Below, piece after piece: positions 5,951 through 11,355 of a stretch of DNA of 11,355 nucleotides. Under the pieces are notes generated by a model, which had not been told where the DNA came from, ran no database searches, and saw nothing but the letters and a program-made list of their open reading frames with translations. Origin of the DNA: an uncultured Haemophilus sp. (GTDB taxonomy: Bacteria > Pseudomonadota > Gammaproteobacteria > Enterobacterales > Pasteurellaceae). The stretch covers positions 1 to 11,355 of the forward strand of contig CAJLFU010000056.1 of assembly GCA_905205995.1 (NCBI GenBank), given 5' to 3'. The translations under genes and the position numbers were made by a program. Numbering within the stretch: position 1 is the first letter of the stretch; every line of letters starts with the position of its first letter.

Positions 5951-6814
5951 TTATTCAAGTAAAAGTTCTTCAATCAATTTAGTGGTTAAGTTGATATAAC
6001 TTCCATTAAAACGATGGCTGAAATTTAGTAAATAATAGAGCTGGTAAAGGTGTTTTCTTTCTTCAGAACCTTCTTTATCAAGCGGAAAAGTGCGGTCATA
6101 AATTTCATAGAATTCAGGTGAGAAAGGTTGGAATAGTTCACTGAATGCTAAATCACACTCTCTATCCCCCCAGTAGCAAGCAGGGTCATAAGTAAAGGTT
6201 TGATTACTTACAATAGCAGTATTTTCAACCCATAAGTTACCATGTAACAAAGAGGGTTTCGGATTATGCTTTGCAAGCTTTTGCTTTACTTTCTCAGTTA
6301 TTAAATCAAGATCGCCAAAATCCAATCCTTTATCTTTGCAAAGCTGTAATTGCCATCCAATGCGTTGTTCTGCAAAGAATTTCGCCCAACTCCCATTCCA
6401 TTTGTTAGGTTGATACTCAGGGCCAAGCCAAGTATCAAAATCTAAACCATAGTTTTTAGTACCGGATACTTGATGAAGTTTTGCTAATTCTTCGCCAAAA
6501 TGTGCGGTGGCATTAGTTTGTTGAGTAATAGGAAGCGCTTCTAACAATAAGAAACTATGGTTTTGAGAACAGCCTATGCCATAAACTTGTGGAAGTCTGA
6601 TTGTATTGGTTTTGCCTAGTAGGTTTAATTGATCAGCCTCAGCACGAAACATTGAACGATAAGACCGTTCATTCACTTTAACAAAGACAGGTTGGATTCC
6701 ATCCGTAATAAGCCAAGTTTCATTTACTTCGCCACCAGGAACTTTGTTTTTTTCTTTGATGTTATAGTAAGCACCAAATTGATCAGCTAAGACTTGAGAA
6801 ATTGATTTCCACAT
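5951..6814 (-). CDS. Fructosamine kinase family protein (YniA-like)
   Basis: This family phosphorylates ketosamine (glycation) adducts so that they break down, and is related to aminoglycoside and choline kinases. The product has 287 residues, one more than I recall for E. coli YniA. Visible features are PGGEVNETW (26-34) at the glycine-rich loop, Lys46 in FVKVNER for ATP, Glu59 in the first helix, FFAEQRIGWQLQL (146-158), the catalytic loop HGNLWVEN (191-198), and YDPACYWGDRECDLAF (209-224) with metal-binding Asp210. The family loop is normally HGDLW; here the presumed catalytic base is Asn193 (codon at 6236-6238). Metal-ligand Asn198 and Asp210 are kept. I chose the ATG at 6814 because AGGAGG lies 6 bases upstream and the product begins MWKSIS, like YniA; an ATG at 6832 would precede that site. 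An uptake sequence lies at 6088-6096. Confidence 0.9.
   Translation of the reverse strand: MWKSISQVLADQFGAYYNIKEKNKVPGGEVNETWLITDGIQPVFVKVNERSYRSMFRAEADQLNLLGKTNTIRLPQVYGIGCSQNHSFLLLEALPITQQTNATAHFGEELAKLHQVSGTKNYGLDFDTWLGPEYQPNKWNGSWAKFFAEQRIGWQLQLCKDKGLDFGDLDLITEKVKQKLAKHNPKPSLLHGNLWVENTAIVSNQTFTYDPACYWGDRECDLAFSELFQPFSPEFYEIYDRTFPLDKEGSEERKHLYQLYYLLNFSHRFNGSYINLTTKLIEELLLE
6088..6096 (+). repeat. DNA uptake sequence core within the kinase gene
   Basis: Exact AAGTGCGGT on the + strand, antisense to the coding direction, with the extended form GAAAAGTGCGGTC. Confidence 0.9.
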
Positions 6815-6859
6815 AATACGCCTCCTAGACATGCTTGATTCCCCCTCATTCTATCCAAA

Positions 6860-6888
6860 ATGTTAAAAATTACTGTGATATATCTCAA
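6860..6888 (-). promoter_or_regulatory. Candidate promoter for the fructosamine-kinase-family gene
   Basis: On the minus strand TTGAGA (6883-6888) and TAACAT (6860-6865) are separated by 17 bases, matching sigma-70 at 5/6 and 4/6. The leader would be about 40 bases. A second -10-like TAGAAT lies at 6848-6853 on the same strand but lacks a good -35. Confidence 0.4.
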
Positions 6889-6889
6889 A
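6874..6889. promoter_or_regulatory. Possible CRP (cAMP receptor protein) site
   Basis: TGTGA, six bases, TCAAA matches the CRP core TGTGA-N6-TCACA at 9 of 10 positions. It lies between two diverging genes and overlaps the -35-like hexamer of the kinase gene, so it could repress that gene or act on pheS. One such match in 200 bp of AT-rich DNA may be chance. Confidence 0.3.
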
Positions 6890-6913
6890 AAATAGCAAAA
6901 ATCTTTGTCATTT

Positions 6914-6941
6914 TTCACCTGAAACATCAATTCACTAATAA
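6914..6941 (+). promoter_or_regulatory. Candidate promoter for pheST-ihfA
   Basis: TTCACC (6914-6919) and TAATAA (6936-6941) are separated by 16 bases. Both are partial matches to sigma-70. A second -10-like TATTAT occurs at about 6966-6971 without a clear -35. I found no Phe-rich leader peptide like E. coli PheM and no strong attenuator hairpin between here and pheS. Confidence 0.3.
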
Positions 6942-7014
6942 ACGCGTGATTTTTTAATGAGTTAGTATTATCATTAAGTGTATTTTTAGTTAGAAAAGAT
7001 AATCAGGGGAAACT

Positions 7015-8004
7015 ATGCAACATCTGAAAGATCTTGTTGAGAAAGCAAAATCGGCGATTGAACAAATCGAAAATAGAAGTTTAGCCACATTAGATGAAAT
7101 TCGTGTGGAATATTTTGGCAAAAAAGGGCATTTCACCCAACTTATGCAAGAGTTGCGTAATGTTGCAGCGGAAGAGCGTCCAGCAATGGGGGCTAAAATC
7201 AATGAAGCAAAACAAGCAGCATTAGATTTTTTAAATGCTAAAAAAGCAGAGTGGGAACAAGCAGAACTCAATGCGAAATTGGAAAAAGAGCGTATTGATG
7301 TGAGTCTTCCTGGTCGTAAAACAGAAACTGGTGGTTTACACCCAGTGACCATTACCATCAATCGCGTAACAAAATTCTTTTCAGAGTTAGGTTTTTCAGT
7401 TGAAACTGGTCCCGAAATTGAAAGTGATTATTACAATTTCGATGCATTGAATATCCCTAAACATCACCCAGCACGTGCTGATCACGATACATTCTGGTTT
7501 AATCCAGAATTATTACTTCGTACACAAACCTCAGGTGTGCAAATTCGTACCATGGAAAAAATTCAGCCGCCTATTCGTATTATGGCGCCAGGTCGTGTAT
7601 ATCGTAACGACTACGATCAAACACACACACCAATGTTCCATCAAATTGAATTGCTTTATGTAGATAAAAAAGCAAACTTCACCGAGTTAAAAGGCTTATT
7701 ACACGATTTCTTACGTGCATTTTTTGAAGAAGATTTACAAGTTCGTTTCCGTCCATCCTATTTCCCATTTACCGAGCCTTCTGCTGAAGTCGATGTAATG
7801 GGCAAAAATGGTAAATGGTTAGAAGTATTAGGTTGTGGTATGGTGCATCCTAATGTGTTACGTAACGTAGGTATTGATCCAAATGAATATTCTGGCTTTG
7901 CAGTAGGCATGGGGGTTGAGCGTTTAACTATGTTACGCTACAACGTCACAGATTTACGTTCATTCTTTGAAAACGACTTACGTTTTTTAAAACAATTTAA
8001 GTAA
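7015..8004 (+). CDS. pheS: Phenylalanyl-tRNA synthetase alpha subunit
   Basis: The alpha subunit holds the aminoacylation site of the (alpha-beta)2 phenylalanyl-tRNA synthetase. The product has 329 residues (E. coli about 327). Residues about 1-90 form the N-terminal helical coiled coil that contacts tRNA. The class II catalytic core follows, with GLHPVT near 107-112, the motif 2 region GRVYRNDYDQTHTPMFHQIE, the Phe-pocket segment YFPFTEPSAEVDV and motif 3 GFAVGMGVERLTMLRY (294-309). Ala296 sits at the position of E. coli Ala294, which sets Phe specificity, so normal selectivity is expected. AGGGGA at 7005-7010 precedes ATG 7015 by 4 bases. pheT follows after 75 bp. Confidence 0.97.
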   Translation: MQHLKDLVEKAKSAIEQIENRSLATLDEIRVEYFGKKGHFTQLMQELRNVAAEERPAMGAKINEAKQAALDFLNAKKAEWEQAELNAKLEKERIDVSLPGRKTETGGLHPVTITINRVTKFFSELGFSVETGPEIESDYYNFDALNIPKHHPARADHDTFWFNPELLLRTQTSGVQIRTMEKIQPPIRIMAPGRVYRNDYDQTHTPMFHQIELLYVDKKANFTELKGLLHDFLRAFFEEDLQVRFRPSYFPFTEPSAEVDVMGKNGKWLEVLGCGMVHPNVLRNVGIDPNEYSGFAVGMGVERLTMLRYNVTDLRSFFENDLRFLKQFK

Positions 8005-8057
8005 TTAACCGTTGGGTTAAATTGACGATAATGATTAATTTAGAACGTAACACGTTC
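8005..8057 (+). promoter_or_regulatory. Two small hairpins between pheS and pheT
   Basis: TTAACC (8005-8010) pairs with GGTTAA (8015-8020) around a GTTG loop. GAACGT (8043-8048) pairs with ACGTTC (8052-8057) around AAC, ending 8 bases before the AGGA of pheT. Neither is followed by a T-run, so they are unlikely to terminate. They may affect mRNA stability or the subunit ratio. Confidence 0.35.
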
Positions 8058-8079
8058 ATCAATAAAGGATACAGAGATA

Positions 8080-10470
8080 ATGAAATTTAGCGAAAATTGG
8101 GTGAGAGAATGGGTTAATCCATCAATTTCAACAGAGCAGTTATGTGATCAAATCACGATGCTTGGTTTAGAAGTTGATGGTGTTGAAAAAGTAGCGGGTG
8201 ATTTTACTGGCGTTGTTGTGGGTGAAGTTGTTGAATGTGCACAACACCCAGATGCAGATAAATTACGTGTCACTAAAGTAAATGTTGGTGGCGAGCGCTT
8301 ATTAGATATCGTTTGTGGTGCACCAAATTGCCGTCAAGGTTTAAAAGTAGCATGTGCAACTGAAGGCGCTGTATTACCTGGTGATTTTAAAATTAAGAAG
8401 ACTAAATTACGTGGCCAACCTTCAGAAGGGATGCTTTGTTCATTCTCTGAATTAGGCATTGATGTGGATGCAGATGGTATTATTGAATTACCGTTAGATG
8501 CACCAGTAGGCACAAATCTACGTGAATATTTAGATTTAGATGATAAAGCCATTGAAATTAGTTTAACGCCAAACCGTGCAGATTGTTTAAGCATTGCTGG
8601 TGTTGCACGTGAAGTTGGTGTGGTTAATAAACAAGTTGTTAATCAACCGCACTTTGATGCCGTACCTGCAACGATTTCAGATAAAGTTCAAATTGAATTA
8701 AACGCGCCAGAAGCATGTCCACGTTATTTATTGCGCGTGGTGAAAAATGTGAATGTTAAAGCGCAGTCACCAATTTGGTTACAAGAAAAATTACGTCGTT
8801 GTGGTATTCGTTCTATCGATCCAATTGTGGATATCACCAACTATGTTTTACTTGAATTAGGTCAACCAATGCATGCTTTTGATGCATCAAAAGTGGCTCA
8901 ACCTGTTCAAGTACGTTTAGCCAATAATGACGAAGAACTCGTTTTATTAGATGGCACAACCGCAAAATTACAATCGAATACTTTAGTGATTGCAGACCAA
9001 AAAGGCCCATTAGCAATGGCGGGTATCTTTGGTGGTCAAGCTAGTGGTGTTGACGCTGAAACAACAAAAGATGTGATTTTAGAAGCGGCATTCTTCGCAC
9101 CATTAGCGATTGCGGGACGTGCAAGACAATATGGTTTACACACAGATTCTTCACATCGCTTTGAACGTGGTGTTGATTTTACGCTACAACGTCACGCAAT
9201 GGAAAGAGCAACAGCATTGTTACTTGAAATTTGTGGCGGTGAAGCAGGCGAAATTTGTGAGGTCGTGAGCGAGCAATATTTACCAAAAGTCAATGAAGTG
9301 ACTTTACGTCGTGAAAAATTAGATAGCTTATTAGGTCATCATATCGAAACTGAAACCGTGACCGAGATTTTTGAACGTTTAGGTTTTGCCGTGAAATATG
9401 CAAATGATGTTTGGACTGTGACTTCTGCAAGCTGGCGTTTTGATATTGAAATCGAAGAAGATTTAATTGAAGAAGTGGCGCGTATTTATGGTTATAACAG
9501 TATTCCAAATAATGCACCATTAGCACATCTTCGAATGCGTGAGCATAAAGAAGCCGATTTAGAATTAAGCCGAATTAAGACCGCACTTGTGGATGCAGAT
9601 TATCAAGAGGCAATTACTTATAGCTTCGTTGATCCAAAAGTACAGACTTTACTTCATCCAGAAATTGATGCACTTGTATTGCCAAACCCAATTTCAGTTG
9701 AAATGTCAGCAATGCGTGTTTCATTATTAAGTGGATTACTCGGTGCAGTACTATACAACCAAAATCGTCAACAAAACCGCGTGCGTTTATTTGAAACAGG
9801 TTTACGTTTTATTCCTGATACTAATGCTGAATTTGGTGTTCGCCAAGAATTTGTGCTTGCTGGTGTGATTACCGGTACAGCGAAATCAGAATGTTGGACA
9901 GGTAAAGCAGAAAATGTAGATTTCTTTGATCTTAAAGGTGATTTAGAAAGTATTCTTTCTCTCACCGAAGTGGGTAGCCGAGTTAAATTTGTGGCAAAAG
10001 CACACAGTGCATTGCACCCAGGGCAATCAGCTTCAATTGAATTAGATGGAAAAGAAATTGGTTTTATTGGAACTATTCATCCACTTATCGCTCAAAAACT
10101 AGGATTAAATGGCAAAGCGGTTGTTTTTGAAATTTTATGGGAGGCCATTGCAAATCGTCGTGTGGTTCAAGCCAAAGAGATTTCAAAATTCCCAGCAAAC
10201 CGTCGTGACTTAGCTTTAGTCGTTGCCGATAATGTGCCAGCAGGCGATATTATCGAAGCATGTAAGCAAGCTGGCGGAGAAAAATTAACACAAGTCAATT
10301 TATTCGACGTATATCAAGGCATTGGCGTTGCTAGCGGATATAAGAGCTTAGCAATCAGTTTAACTATTCAAGATAATGAAAAAACGCTTGAAGATGATGA
10401 GATTAATGCGGTAATCTCTGCTGTATTAAACGAAGTTAAACAACGCTTTAATGCGGAGCTTAGAGACTAA
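8080..10470 (+). CDS. pheT: Phenylalanyl-tRNA synthetase beta subunit
   Basis: The beta subunit binds tRNA-Phe and edits mischarged Tyr-tRNA-Phe. The product has 796 residues (E. coli about 795) in the full bacterial domain order: an EMAP-type OB tRNA-binding domain (about 40-150, with HPDADKLRV at 56-64 and GMLCS), the B3/B4 editing domain (about 212-385, with PRYLLRVV and GQPMHAFD), B5 (about 400-475), the catalytic-like core, and the C-terminal anticodon-binding FDX-ACB domain (about 703-796, with KFPANRRDLALVV). His265 and Glu335 lie where the editing pocket is expected. AGGA at 8066-8069 is 10 bases before ATG 8080, a slightly long spacing. Two uptake sequences lie in frame. ihfA begins 13 bases after the stop. 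Confidence 0.97.
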   Translation: MKFSENWVREWVNPSISTEQLCDQITMLGLEVDGVEKVAGDFTGVVVGEVVECAQHPDADKLRVTKVNVGGERLLDIVCGAPNCRQGLKVACATEGAVLPGDFKIKKTKLRGQPSEGMLCSFSELGIDVDADGIIELPLDAPVGTNLREYLDLDDKAIEISLTPNRADCLSIAGVAREVGVVNKQVVNQPHFDAVPATISDKVQIELNAPEACPRYLLRVVKNVNVKAQSPIWLQEKLRRCGIRSIDPIVDITNYVLLELGQPMHAFDASKVAQPVQVRLANNDEELVLLDGTTAKLQSNTLVIADQKGPLAMAGIFGGQASGVDAETTKDVILEAAFFAPLAIAGRARQYGLHTDSSHRFERGVDFTLQRHAMERATALLLEICGGEAGEICEVVSEQYLPKVNEVTLRREKLDSLLGHHIETETVTEIFERLGFAVKYANDVWTVTSASWRFDIEIEEDLIEEVARIYGYNSIPNNAPLAHLRMREHKEADLELSRIKTALVDADYQEAITYSFVDPKVQTLLHPEIDALVLPNPISVEMSAMRVSLLSGLLGAVLYNQNRQQNRVRLFETGLRFIPDTNAEFGVRQEFVLAGVITGTAKSECWTGKAENVDFFDLKGDLESILSLTEVGSRVKFVAKAHSALHPGQSASIELDGKEIGFIGTIHPLIAQKLGLNGKAVVFEILWEAIANRRVVQAKEISKFPANRRDLALVVADNVPAGDIIEACKQAGGEKLTQVNLFDVYQGIGVASGYKSLAISLTIQDNEKTLEDDEINAVISAVLNEVKQRFNAELRD
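8646..8654 (-). repeat. DNA uptake sequence core within pheT
   Basis: Exact complement of AAGTGCGGT, encoding part of Gln-Pro-His-Phe in a linker just before the B3/B4 domain, where sequence is usually free to vary. Confidence 0.9.
9580..9588 (-). repeat. DNA uptake sequence core within pheT
   Basis: Exact complement of AAGTGCGGT in the extended form GACCGCACTT, encoding part of Lys-Thr-Ala-Leu. Confidence 0.9.
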
Positions 10471-10483
10471 ACAGGAGACTAAC

Positions 10484-10783
10484 ATGGCAACGATTACAAA
10501 AATTGATATTACTGAATACTTATTAGATAAGTATCAATTACAAAAAGCTGAAGCTAAAGCATTAGTGGAAGACTTTTTTGAGGAAATTCGTTTATCGTTA
10601 GAATCTGGTGGTGAAGTGAAATTATCAGGTTTTGGTAATTTTGAACTTCGTAATAAAGCTTCCCGTCCAGGGCGTAATCCAAAAACAGGTGAAAGCATTC
10701 CTGTTTCTGCTCGCCGTGTAGTGGCATTCAAGCCAGGGCAAAAATTACGTGCTCGTGTGGAAAACACCAAGCCAAAACAATAG
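10484..10783 (+). CDS. ihfA: Integration host factor alpha subunit
   Basis: IHF-alpha pairs with IHF-beta (gene not in this window) to bend DNA sharply in the nucleoid, in transcription and in recombination. The product has 99 residues, the same as E. coli. The HU/IHF signature VKLSGFGNFELRNKASRPGRNP spans about 45-66, and Pro66 in RNPKTGE is the intercalating residue at the arm tip; ARRVVAFKPGQKLRARV (76-92) completes the fold. I chose ATG 10484: AGGAG (10473-10477) lies 6 bases upstream and the N-terminus MATITKIDITEYL fits. An in-frame ATG at 10451 lies inside pheT. The 13-bp gap to pheT indicates co-transcription; an additional promoter within pheT, as known in E. coli, is possible but not identified. 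Confidence 0.97.
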   Translation: MATITKIDITEYLLDKYQLQKAEAKALVEDFFEEIRLSLESGGEVKLSGFGNFELRNKASRPGRNPKTGESIPVSARRVVAFKPGQKLRARVENTKPKQ

Positions 10784-10787
10784 TAAG

Positions 10788-10817
10788 AAAAGTGCGGTCG
10801 TTTTTGACCGCATTTTT
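10788..10817 (+). terminator. Uptake-sequence terminator between ihfA and nlpC
   Basis: TGCGGTC (10793-10799) pairs with GACCGCA (10806-10812), extended by a G:T pair and four A:T pairs to 10788/10817; the right flank supplies a five-base T-run. The left arm has an exact uptake sequence (10790-10798). The right arm is a one-base variant (GACCGCATTT for GACCGCACTT). It ends 13 bases before the nlpC start codon. Confidence 0.75.
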
Positions 10818-10830
10818 GTCAGGATTGAAC

Positions 10831-11316
10831 ATGAATAAGATTAAATGTGCTTTTTTAGTCGCAGGAAGTTTTTTACTTTTTGCTTGTTCAAGTGGTGTTC
10901 GTGAAGATTATGCAATGAACTATAAAGGTCAGATTGGTGATCCTATTATGGCCATTGCCATGTTAAGTGAACAACAATATGAATGGGCGGGTACACCTTA
11001 TGTTTTAGGTGGACAGTCTCGTGGCGGTATTGATTGTTCTGGTTTTGTGCAAAAGACCTTTATTGATCGTTTTAATATCAATCTTCCTCGAACGACGAAA
11101 GATCAAGCTGGTTACGGAAAACTTGTTCGGAAAGAAGATATCCAAACTGGCGATTTAATTTTCTTTAAAACGGGACGAGGACCAAATGGCTATCATGTTG
11201 GGATTTATGTAAAAGAAGATAAGTTTTTACATGCTTCAACCAAAGGTGGCGTGATTTACTCTTCGATGAACAGCCCTTATTGGAAAAAAGCTTTTTGGCA
11301 AGTTAGACGAGTATAG
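10831..11316 (+). CDS. nlpC: NlpC/P60-family lipoprotein peptidoglycan endopeptidase
   Basis: NlpC/P60 proteins cut peptide bonds in peptidoglycan stems or crosslinks. The product has 161 residues. A lipoprotein signal ends in L16-F17-A18-C19 (Phe at -2 is less usual) followed by Ser20, so outer-membrane sorting is likely. The NlpC/P60 domain covers about 45-161: GTPYVLGGQSRGGIDCSGFV with nucleophile Cys69, YHVGIY with His122, and FLHAST with His134, completing the Cys-His-His triad. LPRTTKDQAGYG and FFKTGRGPNG, and the end FWQVRRV, resemble E. coli NlpC more than Spr/MepS. I chose ATG 10831 because AGGA (10821-10824) lies 6 bases upstream and the start gives a complete signal peptide; an in-frame GTG at 10792 lies inside the terminator hairpin. 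In E. coli, btuCED separates ihfA from nlpC; here they are adjacent. Confidence 0.93.
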   Translation: MNKIKCAFLVAGSFLLFACSSGVREDYAMNYKGQIGDPIMAIAMLSEQQYEWAGTPYVLGGQSRGGIDCSGFVQKTFIDRFNINLPRTTKDQAGYGKLVRKEDIQTGDLIFFKTGRGPNGYHVGIYVKEDKFLHASTKGGVIYSSMNSPYWKKAFWQVRRV

Positions 11317-11327
11317 TGAAAAGAAAA

Positions 11328-11355
11328 AAAGTGCGGTTAGTTTTAACCGCACTTT
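11328..11355 (+). terminator. Uptake-sequence terminator after nlpC (reaches window end)
   Basis: A 12-bp perfect stem pairs 11328-11339 (AAAGTGCGGTTA) with 11344-11355 around a GTTT loop. Each arm has an exact uptake-sequence core (11329-11337 and 11346-11354). The window ends in the T-run, so the tail and the next gene are unseen. Confidence 0.85.

Noticed and set aside
6815..6832. Longer kinase start at 6832
   Set aside because: AGGAGG at 6821-6826 lies inside this extension and properly serves the start at 6814.
6841..7014. PheM-like Phe-rich leader peptide and attenuator before pheS
   Set aside because: The only short frames here encode 11 residues without Phe (from 6860) or two residues; the one stem followed by Ts (about 6929-6955) is short, bulged and AT-rich.
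8027..8045. Fur box-like GATAATGAT between pheS and pheT, and a similar stretch near 6958-6976
   Set aside because: Only one half of the 19-base palindrome matches, and neither gene is iron-related; this is likely in AT-rich DNA.
8031..8090. 19-codon open frame between pheS and pheT, overlapping the pheT start
   Set aside because: No Shine-Dalgarno, no recognisable motif and no Phe codons beyond one, so it is not a leader peptide; it is probably chance.
10451..10483. Longer ihfA start overlapping pheT
   Set aside because: The extra residues are pheT sequence in another frame; the start at 10484 has a good ribosome site and gives exactly 99 residues.
10792..10830. GTG start for nlpC within the terminator
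   Set aside because: It would put extra residues before a complete lipoprotein signal peptide and start inside a hairpin arm with no ribosome site.

Overview
The window is ordinary chromosomal DNA from a Haemophilus-type member of the Pasteurellaceae. Two things point there. First, there are 12 exact copies of the 9-base hin-type DNA uptake sequence core AAGTGCGGT or its complement, about one per 950 bp. Second, the carbonic anhydrase carries, at exactly the expected residue numbers, the zinc ligands and bicarbonate-site residues known for the H. influenzae enzyme. The DNA is AT-rich and every gene looks intact. I see no phage, insertion sequence, CRISPR array, tRNA or rRNA. No gap between genes exceeds about 215 bp.

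Layout. Positions 1-158 hold the 3' end of an Ala/Lys/Glu-rich helical repeat protein, closed by a strong terminator. A YcgL-family gene (226-492) and a BioD/YnfK-like dethiobiotin synthase gene (595-1329) follow on the + strand. The Shine-Dalgarno of the latter lies in a hairpin. A perfect uptake-sequence terminator separates bioD from the minus-strand pair can (1389-2081) and asnS (2209-3612). sohB (3753-4808) diverges from asnS. After an AT-rich leader with phased A-tracts comes a highly expressed-looking lipoprotein that joins a BamE-like domain to an OmpA peptidoglycan-binding domain (5023-5880). A bidirectional terminator separates it from a fructosamine-kinase-family gene on the minus strand (5951-6814). 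That gene diverges from the translation/nucleoid cluster pheS (7015-8004), pheT (8080-10470), ihfA (10484-10783) and nlpC (10831-11316), which ends in another uptake-sequence terminator at the window edge.

How the genes fit together. pheS and pheT encode the two subunits of phenylalanyl-tRNA synthetase, and ihfA follows 13 bp later, as in enteric bacteria. In E. coli btuCED lies between ihfA and nlpC; here nlpC follows ihfA directly with only a hairpin between them. The other genes are independent housekeeping functions: Asn-tRNA charging, CO2/bicarbonate supply, an inner-membrane protease, envelope anchoring and sugar-adduct kinase chemistry.

I did not find a clear novel system. The points most worth a second look are the BioD-like protein with altered active-site motifs and a hairpin over its ribosome site, the kinase with HGN in place of the catalytic HGD, the BamE-OmpA fusion lipoprotein, the hairpin between ihfA and nlpC, and repeated use of paired uptake sequences as terminators.
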